Source: Hyphomicrobiales bacterium
Lineage (GTDB): Bacteria > Pseudomonadota > Alphaproteobacteria > Rhizobiales > Beijerinckiaceae
Direction: 5' to 3'
Assembly (NCBI GenBank): GCA_028869185.1
Contig: JAGWTA010000026.1
Coordinates: 1 to 34,897 of the forward strand
Length of the DNA: 34,897 nucleotides
The notes under the pieces were generated by a model. The model made no database searches and was not told the DNA's origin. It worked only from the letters and a program-made list of their open reading frames with translations. Positions 7,447-15,185 of the stretch are shown here, piece by piece (position 1 is the stretch's first letter; each line of letters starts with the position of its first letter). Both the position numbers and the translations under genes were made by a program.

Positions 7447-7578
7447 ATGTTGATCCGCCTCGCGCGTTTTCTGCTTTTGGCGGCGCCGCTTCTGGTCGGC
7501 GCTTGCGACAAATGCGGCGATCCCGTCAAATTCAACGCGCCAGGCTTTTGCGCCGACGAAGGCAAACCGTTGCAGTAA
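7447..7578 (+). CDS. Very small putative lipoprotein
   Basis: This 43-residue frame has a short basic start (M-L-I-R-L-A-R), a hydrophobic core, and L-L-V-G-A-C, an acceptable lipobox with the lipidated Cys at about residue 20. A short tail with two more Cys (D-K-C-G-D and G-F-C-A-D) follows. It ends 17 bases before the start of the exported FAH-family enzyme, so the two are probably co-transcribed. An upstream in-frame ATG at 7384 would spoil the signal sequence. The size and lack of a known family keep confidence moderate. Confidence 0.5.
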   Translation: MLIRLARFLLLAAPLLVGACDKCGDPVKFNAPGFCADEGKPLQ

Positions 7579-7595
7579 AAAAACAGGAGCAGGGG

Positions 7596-8603
7596 ATGGA
7601 AACCTCACGACGTGGATTTATGACGGCGGCGGGCGCTGTAGCGGCCGGCCTTGGCGGTCCTGCGCTGGCGCAAACGACGAAAGGCCTTCGTCTCGTGTCC
7701 TTCACGCGGCGCGACGACAAGACCCTGAAGGTGCGCTGCGGCGCGATGCGCGGCGACGACCGCATTGTCGATTTTGCAGACGCGGCGGCGCGCGAGAAGA
7801 CGCAACTGGCTTTCGATCCGGGCGACATGATTTCGCTGGCCGCGTCCGGCGAAAAGGGGCTGGCGCAGGCGCGGCTTCTGGCCGAGAAGGGCGCCCCGAC
7901 GTTTGCGCTCGCCGATGTGACGCTGCTCTCGCCAATACCGAAGCCGGCGCGCAACATTTACGCTGTCGGCTGGAATTACCTCGAACATTTCAAGGAAGGG
8001 CAGGCGGTTCGCAAAACCGACCAGACCTATCCCGAACATCCCGTCTTCTTCACCAAGGGTTCGCATACGATGAATGCGCCTTTCGGCGACATTCCCTTCG
8101 ACGAGAAAGTCTCGACGATGATCGACTGGGAGGGCGAGCTTGCCGTCGTCATCGGCAAGCGCGGCCGCAATATTGCCGAAGCGGATGCGATGAAGCACGT
8201 CTTTGGCTACGCCGTCATCAACGACACGACCGCCCGCGACCTGCAGCAGAAAAAGCACGGCGGACAATGGTTCAAGGGCAAGAGTCTCGACGGCCATGGC
8301 CCGATGGGTCCGTGGATCGTGCCCGCCGATGCGCTCGACCCCGACAAGCTGCATCTCGTCACGCGCGTCAATGGCGTCGTCAAGCAGGACGCCATGACGA
8401 CGCAGATGTATTTCAAGATTCCGCGCATCATCGCTGAATTGTCGCTGGGCCTCACGCTCGAGCCCGGCGATGTGATCGCCACCGGCACGCCGCCGGGCGT
8501 CGGCGTTGCGCGCAATCCGCCCGAATTCATGAAACCGGGCGATGTGATGGAAACGGAGATCGAAGGCATCGGCGTCATCCGCAACAAGATCGCCGCTGTA
8601 TGA
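7596..8603 (+). CDS. Fumarylacetoacetate hydrolase family protein with Tat signal
   Basis: The protein has 335 residues. The N-terminus carries a twin-arginine motif (S-R-R-G-F-M, residues 4-9), an Ala/Gly-rich hydrophobic stretch, and a likely cleavage at A-L-A/Q-T near 25-26. The rest is an FAH fold: G-W-N-Y near the start of the catalytic domain, the metal-binding acidic residues in D-W-E-G-E-L-A-V-V-I-G, the V-x-N-D-x-T-A-R-D segment, K-G-K-S-x-D, and the late T-G-T-P-P-G-V-G. Such enzymes hydrolyse or decarboxylate C-C bonds in 2-oxo acids, often late in aromatic catabolism. The Tat signal, unusual for this mostly cytoplasmic family, implies export of the folded metalloenzyme. The substrate is unknown. 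AGGAG precedes the ATG at 7596. Confidence 0.88.
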   Translation: METSRRGFMTAAGAVAAGLGGPALAQTTKGLRLVSFTRRDDKTLKVRCGAMRGDDRIVDFADAAAREKTQLAFDPGDMISLAASGEKGLAQARLLAEKGAPTFALADVTLLSPIPKPARNIYAVGWNYLEHFKEGQAVRKTDQTYPEHPVFFTKGSHTMNAPFGDIPFDEKVSTMIDWEGELAVVIGKRGRNIAEADAMKHVFGYAVINDTTARDLQQKKHGGQWFKGKSLDGHGPMGPWIVPADALDPDKLHLVTRVNGVVKQDAMTTQMYFKIPRIIAELSLGLTLEPGDVIATGTPPGVGVARNPPEFMKPGDVMETEIEGIGVIRNKIAAV

Positions 8604-8717
8604 ATGCTGGAAATACCGCGCGCGCAGGGCGCTCAGCGAGATTGCTCGCGCGCGCTTTTCGCCGACTGCGCAACGGCGCTCGTCGCCGGTCTCGCCTCGA
8701 ACAGGCCGGGTTCAAAA

Positions 8718-8746
8718 GAACGGCGCGCTGTTGCGCGACGCCGTTC
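8718..8746. terminator. Hairpin between convergent FAH and UspA genes
   Basis: GAACGGCG pairs with CGCCGTTC (eight base pairs), and three further inner pairs form around a one-base bulge. It lies in the 177 bp between the two convergent stops and could end both transcripts. There is no T-run. The rest of this gap shows no gene. Confidence 0.45.
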
Positions 8747-8780
8747 CTGAAATGATCTTGCTGCGCAAGAGCGGCGATGC

Positions 8781-9602
8781 TCAGTGCTTCATGAAAATGG
8801 GCAGCGTCATCGATTGCAGGATCGTGCGCGTCGCCCCGCCCAGCACCAACTCGCGGAAACGCGAATGGCCATAGCCGCCCATGACGAGCATGTCGGCGTT
8901 CTCGTCGGCGGCGTAGGAAAGCAGCAGCGCGCCGACGTCATCGCCCTTGGGCAGGTTTTTGAGCTCCGCATGCACGCCGTGACGCGCCAGGTGCCGCGTG
9001 ATGTCGACCCCTGGAAGCGATCCTGCGGACTTGCGCGGATCCACCATGGTGACGACCTCGACGCGACCGGCGCGCTTGAGCGCCGGCATGGCCGCGCCGA
9101 GCGAACGCGCCGCCGCCGCGCCCCCGTCCCAGGCGACGATGATTTTGCCGAGGCGGGCCGGGCCGTGCTGGATATAGGGCAGGATCAGCAGCGGGCGGCC
9201 GGAGTTGAACAGCACGCTTTCGATCAGCGATGCGTCGCGCCGCTCGGGCGTCGGCTGCAACACGAGGGAAAGGTCGAACTGGCGCGCAAGCCGCGCTGTC
9301 GCCTCCTCGATCGCCCCTGACGGCGATTCGATGCGCACGAGGTCGGACGTGTTGGGCCGCGAGGCCGCCTTCTCGAATTTCGCGTAACCGGCGGCGATCT
9401 GCTCCATCGCCTTTTCCTGCGCCTGCTGGACGAGTTCGTAAGGGAATTCGCCCATGAAGGCCGGCGCTGGCGGCATTTGCGGCGTAACGCCGGCGACCGT
9501 CAGATGCGCCTGAAAAGCATCGGCGAGCGAATGCGCATAGCCGCTCATCGCCTCGGCGTCTTCAGCGCTTTCGATGATCGCCAGTAAGTCCTTGAAACCC
9601 AT
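8781..9602 (-). CDS. Universal stress protein, tandem UspA type
   Basis: The protein has 273 residues, about twice a single Usp domain. It begins M-G-F-K-D-L-L-A-I-I-E-S. The C-terminal domain holds the ATP-binding signature M-G-G-Y-G-H-S-R-F-R-E-L-V-L-G-G-A-T, the G-2x-G-9x-G-(S/T) pattern of ATP-binding UspA proteins; the N-terminal domain lacks it. This arrangement is common in alphaproteobacterial Usp proteins induced by low oxygen or stationary phase. The start at 9602 is chosen for its GGAGG and family fit; the frame extends upstream without support. A FixK/FNR-type box sits at the spacing expected of a class II activated promoter. Confidence 0.92.
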   Translation of the reverse strand: MGFKDLLAIIESAEDAEAMSGYAHSLADAFQAHLTVAGVTPQMPPAPAFMGEFPYELVQQAQEKAMEQIAAGYAKFEKAASRPNTSDLVRIESPSGAIEEATARLARQFDLSLVLQPTPERRDASLIESVLFNSGRPLLILPYIQHGPARLGKIIVAWDGGAAAARSLGAAMPALKRAGRVEVVTMVDPRKSAGSLPGVDITRHLARHGVHAELKNLPKGDDVGALLLSYAADENADMLVMGGYGHSRFRELVLGGATRTILQSMTLPIFMKH

Positions 9603-9625
9603 GACCGCCTCCGTCGTTTTCAACG

Positions 9626-9631
9626 AGTGTA
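9626..9631 (-). promoter_or_regulatory. -10 element of the uspA-like gene
   Basis: On the minus strand TACACT (four of six to consensus) would start transcription near 9619, about 16 bases before the start codon. That places the FixK-like box centred close to -41. Confidence 0.4.
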
Positions 9632-9652
9632 GGCTTGTGGCCATTCGTAGCA

Positions 9653-9666
9653 TTGCGCCCGATCAA
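9653..9666 (-). promoter_or_regulatory. FixK2/FNR-type box upstream of the uspA-like gene
   Basis: On the minus strand TTGATCGGGCGCAA fits the FixK2 consensus TTG(A/C)-N6-(T/G)CAA known from Bradyrhizobium. Its centre is about 40-41 bases upstream of the inferred transcription start, the usual class II activator position. Low-oxygen induction of the gene is therefore likely. Confidence 0.55.
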
Positions 9667-9729
9667 GGCGCAAAGCGGGCGGGGTCTGTCGAAATTTGAC
9701 GCAAAAAGCGCGGCCGGGGCGGCCGCAGC

Positions 9730-10167
9730 TCACCACATGCGTTCGAGCTGGGCCTTGCGTTCGGCCTTGCGCGCCTTGCGCGCGGCGTAGCGGGCGTCGC
9801 GCTCGGCCTTCTTTTCGGCTTCGAGCATGACCTTCAGTTCCGCTTCCTCGGCCTTGGCCTTGGCCTGCTCGGCCTCGGCGGCCAGGCGCGCTTCCTCGGC
9901 CTTGCGGGCTTCTTCAGCTTCACGGGCGCGGCGGGCTTCCTCCTCGCGCTCGCGCTGGGCCTGCACTTCAGCTTCCTGGCGCGCCTTTTCAGCTGCGCGG
10001 ATGGCCTCGCGTCCCGCGCGCGCCTCGGCTACGGCGCGGCGTTCGGCGGCTTTGGCGAGGACGTTGGGGTCGTCGGCAGCCGGGCGATTCTTGAACTTTT
10101 CGAGAAGGGCCTGGCGGGATTTGGCTGCAGCTTCTTGGCGGTCTTGATAACGGGAGCCCGGAAACAT
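9730..10167 (-). CDS. Charged coiled-coil protein, DUF6481-like
   Basis: This 145-residue protein consists almost wholly of Ala, Glu, Lys and Arg. Residues 30-125 read as one long charged helix or coiled coil, and the ending D-A-R-Y-A-A-R-K-A-R-K-A-E-R-K is strongly basic. The start (F-P-G-S-R-Y-Q-D-R-Q-E-A-A-A-K-S-R-Q-A-L-L-E-K-F) and the A-A-E-R-x-A-x-x-E-A-R-A segment match my memory of the DUF6481 family of alphaproteobacteria, whose function is unknown. There is no signal peptide. The low complexity makes other annotations, such as TolA-like, tempting but unsupported. It lies downstream of the thioesterase gene, 120 bp away on the same strand. Confidence 0.75.
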   Translation of the reverse strand: MFPGSRYQDRQEAAAKSRQALLEKFKNRPAADDPNVLAKAAERRAVAEARAGREAIRAAEKARQEAEVQAQREREEEARRAREAEEARKAEEARLAAEAEQAKAKAEEAELKVMLEAEKKAERDARYAARKARKAERKAQLERMW

Positions 10168-10287
10168 GTGGTGTGCGCTGATCTCTGTGCGGTGGCGGGA
10201 GTGAGGGGCTCATGCCAGAACGGCGCGCAGGTTTCAACCCCGCACCTTGTTTGCATTCGTAAATTGCGTGGCGGCCATGCGCCGCGC

Positions 10288-11106
10288 TCATTCCTTGTAC
10301 CAGGTGATTTGCACGCCATTGGCCAGCAGCCGCCCGTCGGGCGTCCAGAGCGAGCAGGTCTGGTCGGCAAAACCGTTGTGGAAAATGGCTGCGTCGGCTT
10401 CGCCCAGCAGGGGGGTGGCCCCGATGGCCGCCAGTTCATCGGCCACGACGTGAAAATATGTCGTCAGCGAGACCGTCGCCATCGGCTGAAACGTGCCGCG
10501 CGCATGCATGATGCGCACGAAGAAGGCGTCCGAAAGCGCTGCAAGCGACAGGAAGTCGAGCGGGCGCGCCGGATTGTCCTGCATGTAGGCGAGCGTGCGC
10601 GGCGATCGGATATTTCCATCGCTGCGCGGAAAATCGGCAAGGCCGCCTTCGATGAAATGCACCGCGTAGCGCCGGACCCATTCGGGCCGCCCGGCGCCCG
10701 ACATTTCCTGCAGCGTTTCGCGCGGCGGCGCGGCGGGCGGCCGACTGGCGCCATGCGACCAGACGGGCTTGCGCGCGCCGCAGACGGCGCTGGCGGTGGC
10801 GCAGATCTCGCCGTTCTGCGCGAGCTCCATCGACCAATGTTGCGTGGTCTTGCCGCCGCGCTGAAGCTTCGTCGCGATTTCGAAAGGACCATTCGCGATC
10901 GCCGCACAGAAATTGACCGTCAGCGCGATGGGATCGGCAAGACGGCGCGGATCGAGCAACACGGCGTTCAGCAACGCCGCCGCCGTGACGCCGCCGAACG
11001 GCCCGGCCATATTGGCGTAAGCTGGATGTGTGGCGCCCGCGTAACGGCCTTCGGCGATCGTCGCGAGCGCTGTCGCGGCGTCCAGTGGATGGTGATGCGT
11101 TTGCAT
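10288..11106 (-). CDS. Acyl-CoA thioesterase-like protein (double hotdog, TesB type)
   Basis: The protein has 272 residues. The N-terminal hotdog half contains G-P-F-G-G-V-T-A-A-A-L-L-N-A-V, the substrate-channel helix of TesB-like and thioesterase-superfamily proteins. It continues with P-I-A-L-T-V-N-F-C-A-A-I. The C-terminal half contains S-L-A-A-L-S-D-A-F-F-V-R and ends near A-D-Q-T-C-S-L-W-T-P-D-G-R-L-L-A. Members hydrolyse acyl-CoA thioesters; the chain length cannot be read. The start at 11106 has an AAGGGG-like ribosome site. The gene diverges from ada, and the Ada-box-like site lies between them, 40 bp before this start. Confidence 0.85.
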   Translation of the reverse strand: MQTHHHPLDAATALATIAEGRYAGATHPAYANMAGPFGGVTAAALLNAVLLDPRRLADPIALTVNFCAAIANGPFEIATKLQRGGKTTQHWSMELAQNGEICATASAVCGARKPVWSHGASRPPAAPPRETLQEMSGAGRPEWVRRYAVHFIEGGLADFPRSDGNIRSPRTLAYMQDNPARPLDFLSLAALSDAFFVRIMHARGTFQPMATVSLTTYFHVVADELAAIGATPLLGEADAAIFHNGFADQTCSLWTPDGRLLANGVQITWYKE

Positions 11107-11146
11107 GGTTGCCCCTTCTGCCCGGCGCCATTGTGTCAGCGTCCGA

Positions 11147-11159
11147 AATTTGAAAGCAA
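11147..11159 (+). promoter_or_regulatory. Ada-box-like operator
   Basis: AAT-TTGAAA-GCAA matches the E. coli Ada operator pattern (A box AAT, six bases, B box GCAA) exactly. It is 66 bp upstream of the ada start and about 44-56 bases before the inferred transcription start, in the range seen for Ada-activated promoters. Confidence 0.55.
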
Positions 11160-11190
11160 GAGGCGGAGTGCGCCGCAGGATTAGGGCTTC

Positions 11191-11196
11191 TATACA
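11191..11196 (+). promoter_or_regulatory. -10 element of ada
   Basis: TATACA matches the -10 consensus at four of six positions, and no good -35 lies 16-18 bases before it. That is expected when an activator such as methylated Ada recruits the polymerase. Transcription would start near 11203, just before the AGGAGG ribosome site. Confidence 0.45.
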
Positions 11197-11224
11197 GAAG
11201 GGCGAACGCAAACAGGAGGCTGCA

Positions 11225-12268
11225 ATGGGCGGAAGCCCCATCGCGCAGGACCCGCGCTGGAAGGCCGTCCTCGCCCGCCGCGAGGCCGATTTCGTTTTCG
11301 CCGTGCAGACGACCGGCGTCTATTGCCGTCCCTCGTGCCCGGCCCGCCGTCCCGCGCCGCAAAACGTGCGGTTTTTCGCCAATGGGGAACAGGCCCGAGG
11401 CGCGGGTTTCCGGGCCTGCCTGCGTTGCGCTCCGGACGCCGCCGCGCCCGACGAGAGGCGCGCGGAGCTTGCCGCCAAAGCCTGCGCCATCATCGATGCA
11501 GCGCCCAAGCCGCCGCAACTGGCGCAACTGGCGCGCCTCCTCAAGGTCAGCCCCTCGCACCTGCACCGCCAGTTCAAGCAGACGATTGGACTGACGCCCG
11601 CTGCTTATGCGGCGGCCCGCCGCGCCGGCGCCGTGCGCGCGCATCTGCGCGGGCAAGCACGCGTGACCGATGCGTTTTATGCAGCGGGCTTCAATTCTTC
11701 GGGACGTTTTTATGCAAAGGCGGACGCCATGCTCGGCATGAAACCCGGCTCCTATCGCGACGGCGCCGACGAACGGATCGAATACGCTTGCGGGCGTTCC
11801 TCGCTCGGCGTCGTGCTGGCGGCGCGGGCCGAACGTGGGATTTGCGCTATCTTCATCGGCGACGACGCCAATGCGCTCGCAGACGATCTCGCCACGCGCT
11901 TTCCCAGGGCGCAGATCGCGCGCGCAGGCGAGGATTTTCACACATGGCTGGACGCAGCGGTGAAGCTTGTTGAGGACCCTGCAAGCGCTTTCGCTCTGCC
12001 GCTCGATATTCGCGGCACGGCGTTTCAGCATCGCGTCTGGACTGCCTTGCAGCAAATACCGCCCGGCCAAACCTTGTCCTACAGCGCTCTGGCGGCCAAA
12101 CTCGGCGCGCCCCGCGCGACGCGGGCCGTTGCGAGCGCGGTCGCGGCCAACCCCATCGCCATCGCCGTTCCGTGCCACCGCATCCTGCGCGCCGATGCGA
12201 GCATCTCCGGCTACCGCTGGGGGCCCGAACGCAAACAAGAACTGCTCAGGCGCGAGAAAAAATCCTAG
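11225..12268 (+). CDS. ada: Bifunctional Ada: methyl-DNA sensor/regulator and O6-alkylguanine-DNA alkyltransferase
   Basis: This is a full-length 347-residue Ada. The N-terminal zinc domain has the four Cys ligands C34, C38, C65 and C68 (V-Y-C-R-P-S-C and R-A-C-L-R-C); C34 is the expected acceptor of methyl groups from phosphotriesters. An AraC-type double helix-turn-helix spans about 85-175. The C-terminal alkyltransferase has I-A-V-P-C-H-R with catalytic C317, preceded by the R-A-V-A-S-A-V-A-A-N-P recognition helix and G-Q-T-L-S-Y-S. It repairs alkylated DNA and, once methylated, activates its own gene. AGGAGG precedes the ATG. The frame is open upstream, but the zinc domain fixes the start. 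Confidence 0.95.
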   Translation: MGGSPIAQDPRWKAVLARREADFVFAVQTTGVYCRPSCPARRPAPQNVRFFANGEQARGAGFRACLRCAPDAAAPDERRAELAAKACAIIDAAPKPPQLAQLARLLKVSPSHLHRQFKQTIGLTPAAYAAARRAGAVRAHLRGQARVTDAFYAAGFNSSGRFYAKADAMLGMKPGSYRDGADERIEYACGRSSLGVVLAARAERGICAIFIGDDANALADDLATRFPRAQIARAGEDFHTWLDAAVKLVEDPASAFALPLDIRGTAFQHRVWTALQQIPPGQTLSYSALAAKLGAPRATRAVASAVAANPIAIAVPCHRILRADASISGYRWGPERKQELLRREKKS

Positions 12269-12269
12269 T

Positions 12270-12286
12270 GCGCTTTCTTGAAGCGC
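12270..12286. terminator. Weak hairpin between ada and the PsiE-family gene
   Basis: GCGCTT-TCTTG-AAGCGC, a six-base-pair stem, fills most of the 21 bases between the two convergent stops. It could serve both genes but is small. Confidence 0.3.
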
Positions 12287-12289
12287 GCT

Positions 12290-12787
12290 TCAGCTCTGGC
12301 TCGGCCGCCGCTCGATCGTCAACGCATAGCGCACGATGAGATACATCACGCCCAGCAGCACCGCCGAGCCCACCCAAAGCAGAAATTCCTGCGGGCTCGG
12401 CAAGGTCGATTGCACGGGCATGGTGATCAGCTTGCGCAGGATGACGACGATGGCGACTTCGACAAATGTGTCGACCGTCAACGCATGGCCGCGCATATAG
12501 CGAATTTCAGCGCTGATGAGCGCCGACACGGTCCACAGCAACATCAGCGAACCGAGCCCGTGCAAAAATCCTTGCGCCATATTGTCGTGCCCGAAGCTGG
12601 CGACGACATCGCTGAAGAAAAGCCATGTGAACAGCAGTACGGACGCCGCGAGCGCAAGACCGAGCACGATATGCGCGAATCCGTTGAGCCATGCCATCGC
12701 CTGCAAGGCCGCCGCATTGATCTTGCGAAACGGCAAGGGCAGCGACTCAGGATCGATGAGACTCGGATCGTGACGTTGATGTGGCAT
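12290..12787 (-). CDS. PsiE-family inner-membrane protein
   Basis: This 165-residue protein has four hydrophobic helices at about 35-58, 68-90, 105-122 and 132-155. The order and spacing, with a cytoplasmic N-terminus and the segment S-A-E-I-R-Y-M-R-G-H-A-L-T-V-D-T-F-V-E-V-A-I-V between helices two and three, fit the phosphate-starvation-inducible PsiE family. The function of PsiE is not settled even in E. coli. No Pho box was recognised upstream. The start lies 176 bp from the divergent transporter gene. Confidence 0.8.
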   Translation of the reverse strand: MPHQRHDPSLIDPESLPLPFRKINAAALQAMAWLNGFAHIVLGLALAASVLLFTWLFFSDVVASFGHDNMAQGFLHGLGSLMLLWTVSALISAEIRYMRGHALTVDTFVEVAIVVILRKLITMPVQSTLPSPQEFLLWVGSAVLLGVMYLIVRYALTIERRPSQS

Positions 12788-12896
12788 GAGGCCCGATCAT
12801 GACCCGATTGCCGTGCGCCGCAAGGCTGCGCGCGCAATCGCGCGCGCAATCCCCGGTTTTAAATGCGCCGCAGCATGAGAAATTGTCGAAAGCGGA

Positions 12897-12925
12897 TTGA
12901 CAGCACACGCCTCCGGCCCAATCCT
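12897..12925 (+). promoter_or_regulatory. Possible promoter of the HAAT transporter operon
   Basis: A perfect -35 TTGACA (12897-12902) is followed at 17 bases by AATCCT (12920-12925), a poor -10. The good -35 with a weak -10 may indicate dependence on an activator, or that the true -10 is elsewhere. Confidence 0.35.
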
Positions 12926-12963
12926 GTCCGACAAAAGAAGAAGATGAAGTTCAGGAGGAGAGA

Positions 12964-14199
12964 ATGAAGAAAGTTTTTGCCGGCGCTGTCGCCTGCCTGC
13001 TGCTGTGCGGAACCGCGCTTGCGGCTGACCCCATCAAGATCGGTTTCGTCGACCCGCTTTCGGGCGGCGGCGCCACGACCGGCGAAGGAGGGCTGAAGAA
13101 CCTCCAGTTTGCCGTCGACATCATCAACAACGCTGGCGGACTTCTGGGTCGCAAGGTCGAGATCATTCCGCTCGACAACAAGGTCAATCCGCAGGAATCG
13201 CTGGTGCAGGCGCAAAAGGCGATCGATCAGGGCGCCCGTTACATCACGCAGGGACAAGGCTCGGCCGTCGCGCTCGCGCTGACCGATTTCATCTCGAAAT
13301 ACAACGAGCGCAATCCCGGCAAGGAAGTGCTGTATTTCAATTACGCTGCGGTCGATCCCGCACTGACCAACGCAAAATGCTCTTTCTGGCATTTCCGTTG
13401 GGACGCCAGCGCCGACATCAAGATGGCCGCGTTGACGAATTTCATGAAAACGCGGCCGAACATCAAGAAAATCTACCTCATCAACCAGGATTATTCCTTC
13501 GGTCAGGCGGTGAGAACGCTGGCGCGCGACATGCTCAAAACCAAGCGCCCCGATATCGAAATCGTCGGCGACGAAGTGCACCCGCTTCAGAAAGTGACTG
13601 ATTTCTCGCCCTATATCGCGAAGATCAAGGCGTCCGGCGCCGATAGCGTCATCACTGGCGACTGGGGGCAGGATATGGCGCTGTTGATGAAGGCCGGCGC
13701 GGAAGCAGGACTGCAGGTCGACTGGTACACCTATTATGCCGGCGGCGGCGGCGGCCCGACGGCGATCAAGCAGGCGGGGCTCGAGCATCGCGTGTTCGAC
13801 ATCGTCGAAGGCAACGCCAACAGCGCGGTTGAATCGGCGCAGAAGTCGGAAGCCGAGTTCCGCGCCAAATACGGCATCGGCCTGTGGTATCCGCGCGGAA
13901 TGAACGAAATCGCGATGTTTGCCGAAGCCGTCAAAAAAGCCGGAACCGCCGACGATGTGAAAAAGGTCGCGAGCGCGCTCGAAGGCATGAAGATCACCGT
14001 CTTCGACGGCGGCGAAGGCTACATGCGCAAGGACGATCACCAGTTCATTCAGGACATGTATCTTCGCTCGTTCGGGCCGCTCGACAAGGGCGCGAAGTTC
14101 GACGAGGAAAACACCGGCTGGGGCTGGAAGGAAATCGCGCGCATCAACTCCGCGGACACGATCGTTCCCACCACCTGCAAGATGGAACGGCCGAACTGA
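12964..14199 (+). CDS. Periplasmic substrate-binding protein of HAAT-type ABC importer
   Basis: This 411-residue secreted protein has a signal peptide at 1-21 (K-K lead, cleavage after A-L-A/A-D). The mature protein is a type I periplasmic-binding fold (Peripla_BP_6): I-K-I-G-F-V-D-P-L-S-G, the A-V-D-I-I-N-N-A-G-G-L-L-G-R-K-V segment, and Y-L-I-N-Q-D-Y-S-F-G-Q at the hinge. It captures the solute for the LivHMGF-type permease encoded next. Members bind branched-chain amino acids, amides, urea or aromatic acids, and the ligand here cannot be deduced. A very strong AGGAGGAG lies before the ATG. A stable hairpin follows the gene, consistent with higher expression than the downstream permease genes. 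Confidence 0.92.
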   Translation: MKKVFAGAVACLLLCGTALAADPIKIGFVDPLSGGGATTGEGGLKNLQFAVDIINNAGGLLGRKVEIIPLDNKVNPQESLVQAQKAIDQGARYITQGQGSAVALALTDFISKYNERNPGKEVLYFNYAAVDPALTNAKCSFWHFRWDASADIKMAALTNFMKTRPNIKKIYLINQDYSFGQAVRTLARDMLKTKRPDIEIVGDEVHPLQKVTDFSPYIAKIKASGADSVITGDWGQDMALLMKAGAEAGLQVDWYTYYAGGGGGPTAIKQAGLEHRVFDIVEGNANSAVESAQKSEAEFRAKYGIGLWYPRGMNEIAMFAEAVKKAGTADDVKKVASALEGMKITVFDGGEGYMRKDDHQFIQDMYLRSFGPLDKGAKFDEENTGWGWKEIARINSADTIVPTTCKMERPN

Positions 14200-14212
14200 A
14201 GGAGCGCGCAAC

Positions 14213-14234
14213 CGGGCGGCCGGCAGGCCGCCCG
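14213..14234 (+). other. Intercistronic hairpin between binding protein and LivH
   Basis: A nine-base-pair perfect stem (CGGGCGGCC / GGCCGCCCG) with a GGCA loop lies 13 bases past the binding-protein stop, with no T-run. Such stems often protect the upstream mRNA and reduce read-through, giving excess binding protein over permease. Confidence 0.55.
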
Positions 14235-14249
14235 TAGCGCGGGGCGCCC

Positions 14250-15185
14250 ATGCTGCAACTCGTCACATTTTCCACCTTGAACGGCGTGCTCTACGGCATG
14301 CTGCTCTTCATGATGGCGAGCGGACTGACGCTCATTTTTTCGATGATGGGCGTGCTCAATTTCGCGCACGCTTCCTTTTACATGATCGGCGCCTATTTCG
14401 GCTTTGAGATCTCGCGCCGCATCGGATTCTGGCCGGCCTTTTTCATCGCGCCTGTGCTTGTCGGGCTTGTCGGCGCGCTGGTCGAGCGCTTCGGTTTGCG
14501 GCGCGTGCACAAGTTCGGCCACGTCGCCGAGCTTCTCTTCACGTTTGGTCTTGCCTTCGTGATCGAGGAGCTGGTGCAGATGATCTGGGGCAAGCTGCCC
14601 GTCGATTACCGCGTTCCGCCTTCGCTCGATTTCGTCGCATTCCGTCTGTTCGACACGACATATCCGGCCTATCGCATGTTCATGCTGGCGGTTGCGGTGG
14701 CGATGTTCGTTTTCCTGCTGCTGGTGCTGAAGCGCACACGCGTCGGGCTGATCATTCAGGCGGCGCTGACCCACCCCGGCATGGTCGCGATGCTCGGCCA
14801 CGATGTGCCAACGGTTTTCATGTCCGTTTTCGGCGTTGGCGCAGCGCTGGCGGGCCTTGCCGGCGTCATCGCCGGTCCCGCGCTCGTCACGCAACCCGCG
14901 ATGGCCGCGCTGCTCGGCCCCATTTTGTTTGTCGTCGTTGTCGTCGGCGGCCTTGGCTCGCTGGCCGGCGCCTTCGTCGCCTCGCTTTTGATCGGCCTCA
15001 TCCAGACCTTCGCGGTGGCGATCAATCTTTCGATGGGAGACGTCTTCGGGCCAGCCGTCGCCAATGCTTTCGGCGATCTTGGCCGCGTGACCGTGGCGCA
15101 GATTGCTCCGATCATTCCCTATCTTCTGCTGGTGCTTGTGCTGATATTCAAGCCAACCGGCCTGTTCGGGAATCGTGAATCGTGA
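14250..15185 (+). CDS. livH: HAAT ABC transporter permease LivH
   Basis: The protein has 311 residues and about eight transmembrane helices, typical LivH length. It contains N-G-V-L-Y-G-M-L-L-F near the start, G-L-T-L-I-F-S-M-M-G-V-L-N-F-A-H-A-S-F-Y-M-I-G-A-Y in helix two, and V-V-V-G-G-L-G-S-L-A-G-A-F-V-A-S near the C-terminus, which forms the coupling loop to the ATPases. It pairs with LivM to form the membrane channel for the solute delivered by the binding protein. It overlaps the next gene by four bases (ATCGTGAGC, with GTG start inside), indicating coupled translation. Confidence 0.92.
   Translation: MLQLVTFSTLNGVLYGMLLFMMASGLTLIFSMMGVLNFAHASFYMIGAYFGFEISRRIGFWPAFFIAPVLVGLVGALVERFGLRRVHKFGHVAELLFTFGLAFVIEELVQMIWGKLPVDYRVPPSLDFVAFRLFDTTYPAYRMFMLAVAVAMFVFLLLVLKRTRVGLIIQAALTHPGMVAMLGHDVPTVFMSVFGVGAALAGLAGVIAGPALVTQPAMAALLGPILFVVVVVGGLGSLAGAFVASLLIGLIQTFAVAINLSMGDVFGPAVANAFGDLGRVTVAQIAPIIPYLLLVLVLIFKPTGLFGNRES

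Noticed and set aside
9730-10167. Annotation of the coiled protein as TolA or another Tol/Pal component
   Set aside because: The likeness is only Ala/Glu/Lys low complexity; there is no transmembrane anchor or TolA C-terminal domain, and no tol genes are nearby.
10436-12238. A 600-codon minus-strand open frame across the thioesterase and ada genes
   Set aside because: It overlaps two well-supported genes in a different frame or strand and shows no domain or ribosome site.
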